Of a DNA stretch of 5,263 nucleotides, positions 1 to 5,263 are shown piece after piece. How positions within the stretch are numbered: the stretch's first letter is position 1; each line of letters starts with the position of its first letter. The position numbers and the translations under genes are program-made. Below the pieces are notes generated by a model. That model searched no databases. It saw only the letters and a list, made by a program, of their open reading frames with translations, and was not told where the DNA came from. Origin of the DNA: an uncultured Desulfobulbaceae bacterium (GTDB taxonomy: Bacteria; Desulfobacterota; Desulfobulbia; Desulfobulbales; Desulfobulbaceae); contig CAMYOP010000280.1 in the NCBI GenBank assembly GCA_947260045.1, positions 1 to 5,263 on the forward strand, written 5' to 3'.

Positions 1-122
1 AATTGGCACAGTCAAGTTAACCTTTCTGGCCCAATACACAACCTTTGAAAATTATACGAGCATCCATCCTCCCCTCCAGCATGGTTGATGCAATTTTATC
101 CTCCTAATTCTATATAGTTATC
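1..122. other. Leader region upstream of leuS, no confirmed gene
   Basis: No complete gene is supported here. One plus-strand frame is open from the left edge to a TGA at 86-88 (28 codons) and could be the tail of an upstream gene, but nothing in it is recognisable. The strand upstream of leuS is pyrimidine-rich, with CCTCCC at 68-73 and CCTCCT at 100-105, so Shine-Dalgarno-like sequences appear on the minus strand rather than in front of leuS. Minus-strand frames following those motifs stop after 13 to 21 codons. No hairpin terminator or riboswitch-like structure was evident by eye. Confidence 0.4.
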
Positions 123-2609
123 ATGAATAATAGCAACAGCGATCGATACGATTTCAAAACAATTGAAACCAAATGGCAAAAGCAGTGGGAAACTGACAAG
201 ACTTATAAAGTCTGTGAAGACCCTGAAAAAGAAAAATATTATGTTCTTGAAATGTTTCCCTATCCTTCCGGACGTATCCATATGGGCCATGTCCGCAATT
301 ATAGCATTGGTGATGTCATTGCCCGCTATAAAAGGATGCAAGGATACAATGTTATTCATCCCATGGGTTGGGATGCCTTTGGCTTGCCTGCCGAAAATGC
401 CGCATTAAAAAGAGGTATTCACCCAGCCAAGTGGACCTATGAAAATATCGATTATATGCGTACCCAGCTAAAAGCTATGGGGCTTAGCTATGATTGGGAC
501 CGTGAACTGGCAACCTGTGATCCTGATTACTATCGCTGGGAACAATTGATCTTTCTCAAAATGCTTGAGAAAAAACTGGCTTACAGAAAAGAGACAACGG
601 TAAACTGGTGCGAATCATGTCAGACAGTACTCGCCCGTGAGCAGGTAATAGAAGGATTGTGCTGGCGCTGTGATGAAGCTGTTATCCCTAAAGTGATGAA
701 CGGCTGGTTTTTCAAAATCACAGATTATGCCGATGAGCTTCTTGCTGATCTAGACAAGTTAAGTGGTTGGCCTGAAAAAGTCGTGACCATGCAACGCAAT
801 TGGATTGGCAGAAGTGAAGGCCTTGCCTGTGATTTTCAAATCGTTGATCATGATGAAAAAATCACTATATTCACCACTCGTCCAGACACTATTTTTGGTG
901 TTACTTTTATGTCTTTGGCGGTTGAACATCCATTAGTTGATTCACTGATATCAGGCCAAGAACAGGAAGAGACAGTTCGTACATTCATAGCTGATACCAT
1001 TTTAGAAAAACAACAAGCCGAACTTAATGACGATCTTGAAAAAAATGGTGCTTTTACAGGAAGATATTGTATCAATCCTTTCAACGGTGAACGCATCCCT
1101 ATTTATGTTGCCAACTTTGTCTTGATGGAATACGGCACAGGTGCGGTTATGGCCGTTCCAGCTCATGACCAACGCGATTTTGAATTTGCTAAAAAGTTTA
1201 ATATTTCAATCAGACCTGTTGTCCAGCCGGTAGATAGTAAATTATATGCTGATTCAATGGATGAAGCCTGGGAGGGACCAGGCGTCTTAGCTGATTCAGG
1301 CAAGTATAATGGAATAGCTTCTGATAGTGCTAAAAGTAAAATCATAGAAGATGCAGAAAAGCAGAAGATAGGGCTAAAGCATGTAACCTATCGTCTTCGT
1401 GACTGGGGTATCTCAAGGCAGCGATACTGGGGCACGCCTATACCGATCATTTATTGTGACAAATGCGGTGTGCAGAGTGTTCCGGACAGTGATCTCCCTG
1501 TCCAGTTACCCGGAACCGAATCCTCTGGTGGTAGCCATGCCCCACTCCATCAGCAAGCCGACTTCATAGCCACAACCTGTCCATCCTGTGGAAAAGCAGC
1601 CAGAAGAGAAACAGACACGATGGACACATTTGTTGAGTCTTCCTGGTACTTTGCAAGATACACCTGCCCAGATGATACAAATTCACCTCTGGATAAAAAT
1701 GCCACTAAATACTGGTTAGGCGTTGATCAATATATCGGTGGTGTTGAACACGCTATTCTTCATCTTTTGTATTCTCGTTTTTTCACAAAGATCTTACGTG
1801 ATCTCGGTTATCTCACAGTCGATGAACCTTTTAAAAACTTGTTGACCCAGGGCATGGTTATTAAAGACGGTGCCAAGATGTCAAAATCAAAAGGGAACGT
1901 TGTTGATCCAAATGATTTGATAAACGAATACGGTGCAGATACTGTCAGGCTTTTTTCGCTGTTTGCTGCTCCGCCTGAGCGTGATCTTGAATGGAATGCC
2001 CAGGGGGTAGACGGTGCGTCTCGCTTTTTAAACAGGGTAAATCGTCTTATTGAAGCAAACATGACTTGTTTTACCGATGACTCTGCCATAGATCTTGAAA
2101 ATCTGTCACCAGCTGACCGTGAATTGCATAGAAAAACCCATCAAACTATCCGCAGAGTAACAGATGCCATTGAAAATAATTTCCATTTCAACACTGCTAT
2201 AAGTGGGGTCATGGAACTTGTTAATCAAATATCCAGCCAAGTAAGTGAAACAAAATCAATGGTTTCTCCTCGGATACTTCGGGAAGCCCTTGAAACGACT
2301 TTATTGCTCCTCTTTCCTATGGTTCCCCATTTTTGCGAGGAGGTCTGGGAGATATCTGGTCATAGCAAAACTCTTGATGCGAGCTCATGGCCAAATTTTG
2401 AAATAAAGGCTACCGCTGAAGATAAGCTGACTATCGTTGTCCAGGTGAACGGGAAAGTTAGGGCAAAATTACAAGTTGCTGCTGATATTGCAGATGAGGT
2501 TTTACTGGAAAAAGCTCTTGCTGATGAGCGGGTTAAAAAATTCATGGACGGAAAAACTGCCAAAAAAACTATTGTGGTGAAAAAGAAACTTGTTAATATA
2601 GTTGTATAA
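123..2609 (+). CDS. leuS: Leucyl-tRNA synthetase (class Ia, bacterial type)
   Basis: Cytoplasmic enzyme that activates leucine with ATP and attaches it to tRNA-Leu, with hydrolytic editing of mischarged tRNA. The 828 residues match the usual bacterial length of about 800-880. The Rossmann catalytic core shows PYPSGRIHMGH (HIGH signature, HMGH at 53-56) and KMSKS at 585-589. The inserted CP1 editing domain shows the threonine-rich TTRPDTIFG at 251-259 and AHDQRD at 347-352, whose last Asp corresponds to the conserved editing aspartate (E. coli Asp345). Two cysteine pairs, CESC 163-166 with CWRC 180-183 and CDKC 445-448 with CPSC 486-489, look like zinc knuckles. The anticodon-binding helical domain spans about 630-750 and the small C-terminal domain about 768-828 (IVVQVNGKVRAKLQV). 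The ATG at 123 is the only sensible start: an in-frame TAA lies at 105-107, and residues 9-22 align with the normal family N-terminus. No Shine-Dalgarno sequence precedes it. The gene appears intact, with no missing catalytic motif. Confidence 0.98.
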   Translation: MNNSNSDRYDFKTIETKWQKQWETDKTYKVCEDPEKEKYYVLEMFPYPSGRIHMGHVRNYSIGDVIARYKRMQGYNVIHPMGWDAFGLPAENAALKRGIHPAKWTYENIDYMRTQLKAMGLSYDWDRELATCDPDYYRWEQLIFLKMLEKKLAYRKETTVNWCESCQTVLAREQVIEGLCWRCDEAVIPKVMNGWFFKITDYADELLADLDKLSGWPEKVVTMQRNWIGRSEGLACDFQIVDHDEKITIFTTRPDTIFGVTFMSLAVEHPLVDSLISGQEQEETVRTFIADTILEKQQAELNDDLEKNGAFTGRYCINPFNGERIPIYVANFVLMEYGTGAVMAVPAHDQRDFEFAKKFNISIRPVVQPVDSKLYADSMDEAWEGPGVLADSGKYNGIASDSAKSKIIEDAEKQKIGLKHVTYRLRDWGISRQRYWGTPIPIIYCDKCGVQSVPDSDLPVQLPGTESSGGSHAPLHQQADFIATTCPSCGKAARRETDTMDTFVESSWYFARYTCPDDTNSPLDKNATKYWLGVDQYIGGVEHAILHLLYSRFFTKILRDLGYLTVDEPFKNLLTQGMVIKDGAKMSKSKGNVVDPNDLINEYGADTVRLFSLFAAPPERDLEWNAQGVDGASRFLNRVNRLIEANMTCFTDDSAIDLENLSPADRELHRKTHQTIRRVTDAIENNFHFNTAISGVMELVNQISSQVSETKSMVSPRILREALETTLLLLFPMVPHFCEEVWEISGHSKTLDASSWPNFEIKATAEDKLTIVVQVNGKVRAKLQVAADIADEVLLEKALADERVKKFMDGKTAKKTIVVKKKLVNIVV

Positions 2610-2652
2610 AATAATATGATTGACACTAAAGCTCAGTTAGAAACTAAAAAGG

Positions 2653-2785
2653 AAGGGACCAATTTTATTTTTCCGTTATTATTCGGGAGACAGAATAATT
2701 TTCGCTGATAATACGTGAAAAAAATTCAGTCCCCTTGGTCTTAGGAAAAATTTAGGTAAGCACAAGACTCCGATCTGTCTCCCGA
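2653..2785. repeat. Nested inverted-repeat cluster (REP/BIME-like or MITE-like)
   Basis: Seen directly: a perfect 12-base inverted repeat, TCGGGAGACAGA at 2683-2694 and TCTGTCTCCCGA at 2774-2785, enclosing 79 bases. A second, imperfect inverted pair is interleaved with it: AAGGGACC followed by a T-rich run (2653-2674, plus strand) against AAGGGGACTGAA followed by a T-rich run (2736-2715, minus strand), plus GACCAA (2657-2662) against TTGGTC (2735-2740). The copies share a loose core of GGG, then AC, then AAT and T-rich sequence, two copies on each strand. Such head-to-head GGGGAC-type motifs resemble REP sequences mobilised by RAYT (IS200-like) transposases; that identity is inferred. No transposase gene and no clear target-site duplication are visible. 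A structured 3' UTR of leuS is the main alternative. Confidence 0.5.
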
Positions 2786-2840
2786 TGTTAACTGTGCATT
2801 AGCGGTAACCATATAAAATAATAAACAAACAGTATATTTT

Positions 2841-2846
2841 TATAAT
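2841..2846 (+). promoter_or_regulatory. Candidate -10 box of an lptE promoter
   Basis: A perfect TATAAT at 2841-2846 sits in a very AT-rich stretch (2811-2850). A start of transcription near 2853 would leave a leader of about 23 bases that contains the ribosome binding site. The -35 position (about 2818-2823, ATAATA) is a poor match and there is no extended -10 TG, so the call rests on the -10 box and its placement. It would let the lipoprotein gene be transcribed independently of leuS, which ends 266 bases upstream. Confidence 0.35.
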
Positions 2847-2862
2847 CTTTCAATTTCCAATT

Positions 2863-2868
2863 AAGGAG
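2863..2868 (+). promoter_or_regulatory. Ribosome binding site of lptE
   Basis: AAGGAG is followed after 7 bases by the GTG at 2876. This strong Shine-Dalgarno match decides the GTG start, which otherwise could be doubted; it also gives a signal peptide of normal length before the lipobox cysteine. Confidence 0.8.
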
Positions 2869-2875
2869 CGCATCG

Positions 2876-3421
2876 GTGAGAACAAACTTTTCAGGCCTGA
2901 TCATAGCATTATGTATCGCTGTTTTTCTCAGCGGTTGTGGATACTATTTCCCACATGTCTACGATGGACCGACTAAATCAATTTATCTTCCCAACTGGAA
3001 AAACCGGACAAGTGAGCTGGAAGTAGATGCTAAACTCTACAGAGAAATAACTCGGTGGTTTCAAAAATCAAATGCAGTTAGCACCACCAAAAATAAGGAT
3101 CAGGCAGACCTGATACTTGCAGGTGAAATTGTCGCCATTGATCTGCCTAGTATCTCCTGGGGTGGTGATTCCCGGACAACTGAAGTGAAGTTAAGTCTGA
3201 TAGTACGCTATGTCTTACAGGATCTTAAGAGTGGAGAAATTCTGTGGGAGGTACCTCGAGAAATGTGGACTCAGGAATTTTCTACTATTGTTACAACCGC
3301 AACTATCAATGAAAATGAAAAAGAAGCCCTGGAAATCATAATTGATGATCTTTCAGAAAAAATTTACCTGAAGACATTGAGCAAGCTTCGCAGGATGCAT
3401 CTGGAAACACTTGAAGAATAA
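2876..3421 (+). CDS. lptE: LptE-like LPS-assembly outer-membrane lipoprotein
   Basis: Likely the lipoprotein partner of LptD in the outer-membrane translocon that inserts lipopolysaccharide into the outer leaflet. The 181 residues start with a lipoprotein signal peptide: R2, a hydrophobic stretch at about 7-18, and lipobox LSGC at 18-21 with Cys21 as the lipidated residue and Gly22 at +2, which argues against inner-membrane retention. The mature N-terminus CGYYFP resembles the CGY start common in LptE proteins. The domain follows the family pattern: a first strand (KSIYLPNWKNRT, 34-45), a helix at about 49-64, then ADLILAGEI at 77-85, further strands at 103-125 (EVKLSLIVRYVLQD, GEILWE), and a C-terminal helix at about 146-170. 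The position behind leuS matches the leuS-lptE order seen in many proteobacteria; the usual next gene holA is absent and a convergent gene follows after 11 bases. The family is divergent, so the name rests on lipobox, fold pattern, size and synteny together. Confidence 0.85.
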   Translation: MRTNFSGLIIALCIAVFLSGCGYYFPHVYDGPTKSIYLPNWKNRTSELEVDAKLYREITRWFQKSNAVSTTKNKDQADLILAGEIVAIDLPSISWGGDSRTTEVKLSLIVRYVLQDLKSGEILWEVPREMWTQEFSTIVTTATINENEKEALEIIIDDLSEKIYLKTLSKLRRMHLETLEE

Positions 3422-3432
3422 GATAATCCTCT

Positions 3433-5263
3433 TCAACAAAAAAGCCCGATGAGCTGTGCGTACAACTCAGCAGGCTTGCCAGAACCTCCATAATGATGAA
3501 CACCTAAACGTTTGAGTTTCGTTTGAACTCCAGCTTCCATGAGTACGGTGGCCGCACTTGCTCCAAGTCCAGTGTCTACGTGATGGTCTTCCACCGTTAC
3601 AACCGGACCTGTTTTCCCAGCATCGACAAGAGCATCTTTATCCAGAGGCAGTAAAGAGGCCATATTTAAAACACCTACCGCTATCCCCTCTTCCTTCAGT
3701 AATTTCCAGGCTTCAAGTACAGCAGGCGTTAGGGCGCCATAGGTAACCAGGGTCGCAGCATCACCCCGACGAATCCAGTCAGCTTTACCAGGGGTAAACT
3801 CATAATCAGTACCGTAAAACACCTCACCATTTTCATCGGTAATAACAGGTGTTTTCGATCTCCCCATACCAACAAAAAAATTGCCTGGTTCTTTTCCAAT
3901 GTAGCGAACTATGCGGTCTGTCTGGTTTGGATCAGCAGGCATAAAAACTGAAAATCGAAAATAATTTTTGATAAGTCCAAGATAATCAATACATTGGTGG
4001 GTTGGACCATCTTCCCCTACATCCAGGCCAACATGGGTTGCAACTATTTTCATATTGGTATGGTTAAAATCACTTAATCTGTTCTGGTTATACACTTCAG
4101 ATACGGCAAAGGCACCAAAGGTACTGAAAAAAGTAGCCATTCCTTCCTTACTCAAAGCTCCGGACATGGCTGCGGCGTGATGTTCCTGGATACCTGCTTC
4201 AAAATATGCTTGCGGTGAATGTTTATGAAAATCACCCATTTTGACAGATCCTTCCAGATCACAAGAGACACCAGCCACTTTAACAGATCCGTCTGTACGG
4301 TTATTTGCCTGAGCAAGACCATGCAAAGCGTTGCCATAAGCAGATCTGTTATCAGTCATGGTATCAGCTGTGTACAATATCGGCTCCCCTGGATCAATTT
4401 CAGGATAATCAGAACGTGGTGCCATAATTGTTTCAGTCCCAACAGGGAGCTGACGTTTTTCCTGCCAGACATTAAAATCATTTTCCTGGCCAAGTTCCGT
4501 CAGTGCATCACTTAATTGTTCTCCGTTAAGCGGAGAACCGTGGTATTTTGCAATATTTTCCATAAAAGAGATGCCTTTGCCCATAACAGTTTTTGCAACA
4601 ATTACTGTCGGCACGCCACTTGTGTTTTTATAGGACTCGGCAAGCGCCTGAAAAATATCATTATAACTGTGCCCGTCTTCCAGGTATTTTACATTCCAGC
4701 CTAACTCTTTGTACAAGCCGCGAATAGACTGGGGCATTATGTCTTCTGTTTTCCCACAAATCTGGAGATGATTCCTATCAACAAGTACTGTCAGATTATC
4801 GAGTTTGTATTTATTGGCATATCTTATTGCCTCAACAATCTGGCCTTTCTGATGCTCACCATCACCCATGAAGGTAATAACTCGATTAGCCTTATTTTGG
4901 ACTTTAAAAGCCTGGGCCATGCCAACGGCTACTGACAGCCCCTGACCAAGGTTTCCTGTATCCCATTCCACACCTGGTGCAATTGACTCAACATGTCCTG
5001 GAAAGCCTGACCCAGTTCTGCGAAAACCACTCAGAAAATCATCTTCACTAAAATAATTATTCTCAGCAAGGACAGAGTATACACCTGGAGAAATATGTCC
5101 CATACTCACCAAAACCCTGTCTCTGGATCCGTCGTGTGGATTTTCCGGGTTGTGATTAATAATCCCATAGGTTACAAGCAACATGTCCAAAGCGGAGAGA
5201 GAACCGCCTGGATGTCCTGAGGCTGCAAGAGATGTTGACAAAAGGATCCGACGGGCGCATCGT
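3433..5263 (-). CDS. tkt: Transketolase, 5' end beyond the window
   Basis: Thiamine-diphosphate enzyme that moves two-carbon ketol units between sugar phosphates (xylulose-5-P with ribose-5-P or erythrose-4-P), in the cytoplasmic non-oxidative pentose phosphate or Calvin-type pathway. The frame stays open through the right edge. The first possible start, TTG at 5241, is unlikely to be real because the family's N-terminal helix (here read as RCARRILLSTSLAASGHPGG) continues upstream; some tens of residues are missing. Counting from that TTG: SGHPGG 8-13, GHIS 48-51, GNLGQG 96-101, the diphosphate-binding motif GDG 126-128 to Asn157, and HGSPL at 234-238. The pyrimidine domain has EAGIQEH with catalytic Glu353 and GPTHQ with His415. 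The C-terminal domain starts near 490. All three transketolase domains are thus on one chain. It ends at GSGKPAELYAQLIGLFC, about 10-20 residues shorter than I expect for the family. It converges on lptE with an 11-base gap. Which pathway it serves cannot be told here. Confidence 0.95.
   Translation of the reverse strand, partial: RCARRILLSTSLAASGHPGGSLSALDMLLVTYGIINHNPENPHDGSRDRVLVSMGHISPGVYSVLAENNYFSEDDFLSGFRRTGSGFPGHVESIAPGVEWDTGNLGQGLSVAVGMAQAFKVQNKANRVITFMGDGEHQKGQIVEAIRYANKYKLDNLTVLVDRNHLQICGKTEDIMPQSIRGLYKELGWNVKYLEDGHSYNDIFQALAESYKNTSGVPTVIVAKTVMGKGISFMENIAKYHGSPLNGEQLSDALTELGQENDFNVWQEKRQLPVGTETIMAPRSDYPEIDPGEPILYTADTMTDNRSAYGNALHGLAQANNRTDGSVKVAGVSCDLEGSVKMGDFHKHSPQAYFEAGIQEHHAAAMSGALSKEGMATFFSTFGAFAVSEVYNQNRLSDFNHTNMKIVATHVGLDVGEDGPTHQCIDYLGLIKNYFRFSVFMPADPNQTDRIVRYIGKEPGNFFVGMGRSKTPVITDENGEVFYGTDYEFTPGKADWIRRGDAATLVTYGALTPAVLEAWKLLKEEGIAVGVLNMASLLPLDKDALVDAGKTGPVVTVEDHHVDTGLGASAATVLMEAGVQTKLKRLGVHHYGGSGKPAELYAQLIGLFC
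3438..3475 (-). terminator. Intrinsic terminator inside the 3' end of the transketolase gene
   Basis: Read on the minus strand, 3475-3462 pairs with 3457-3444: 14 positions, 13 paired (two G-U wobbles), one C-T mismatch, around a 4-base ACGC loop, immediately followed by six T residues (3443-3438). This is the classic intrinsic terminator form. Unusually, the whole structure lies within the coding frame, ending before the TGA at 3435-3433; the T tract encodes part of Leu-Phe-Cys. On the plus strand there is no T run after the stem, so it should not work well as a terminator for lptE. Confidence 0.7.

Noticed and set aside
2..88. Open plus-strand frame from the left edge as the end of an upstream gene
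   Set aside because: Only 28 codons, no recognisable motif; it cannot be told apart from chance without the sequence to the left.
96..359. Minus-strand 87-codon open frame overlapping the start of leuS
   Set aside because: It lies antisense to the conserved catalytic region of leuS, has a low-complexity phenylalanine-rich run and no recognisable domain; it is a shadow frame.
2620..2625. Perfect TTGACA (-35 consensus) 10 bases after the leuS stop codon
   Set aside because: No acceptable -10 box lies 16-18 bases downstream (ACTAAA at best), so a promoter is not supported.
2683..2785. The 12-base inverted repeat as a leuS intrinsic terminator
   Set aside because: The arms are 79 bases apart and no T tract follows the right arm, so it does not have the form of an intrinsic terminator.
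4219..4704. Two adjacent plus-strand open frames (98 and 62 codons) within the transketolase region
   Set aside because: Both are antisense to intact transketolase coding sequence, lack ribosome binding sites that stand out, and show no family resemblance.
5239..5241. TTG as the transketolase start codon
   Set aside because: The frame remains open to the window edge and the preceding residues fit the family's N-terminal helix, so the true start is outside the window.

Overview
The window carries three genes of an ordinary Gram-negative bacterial chromosome: leuS (plus strand), an LptE-type outer-membrane lipoprotein gene (plus strand), and most of a transketolase gene (minus strand, convergent, with its 5' end beyond the right edge). 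The lipoprotein with a canonical lipobox implies an outer membrane. The AT-rich composition, the leuS-lptE neighbourhood and the transketolase sequence type (SGHPGGSLSALDML near the N-terminus) are compatible with a deltaproteobacterium / Desulfobacterota, perhaps a Desulfobulbales-like sulfur organism. This placement is inferred from memory of such proteins, not from a search.

Layout: 1-122 is a short leader before leuS with no convincing complete upstream gene. 123-2609 is a full-length leucyl-tRNA synthetase. 2610-2875 is a 266-base intergenic gap. Its centre (2653-2785) is a nested inverted-repeat cluster resembling a REP/BIME-like or miniature non-autonomous element, and its right end holds a -10 box and ribosome binding site for the next gene. 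2876-3421 is the LptE-like lipoprotein, with a GTG start. After 11 bases comes the stop codon of the transketolase, read leftwards from beyond 5263. A strong hairpin plus T6 tract lies inside the last codons of that gene, before its stop codon.

The genes are housekeeping: leucine charging of tRNA, lipopolysaccharide export to the outer membrane, and the non-oxidative pentose phosphate (or Calvin-type) carbon rearrangement. leuS next to lptE is a widespread arrangement without a known mechanistic link. I do not see a new defence, mobile or biosynthetic system here. The items worth a second look are small-scale: the inverted-repeat cluster between leuS and lptE, the terminator embedded in the transketolase coding region (possible non-stop mRNA), the shortened transketolase C-terminus, and a leuS start without a Shine-Dalgarno sequence.
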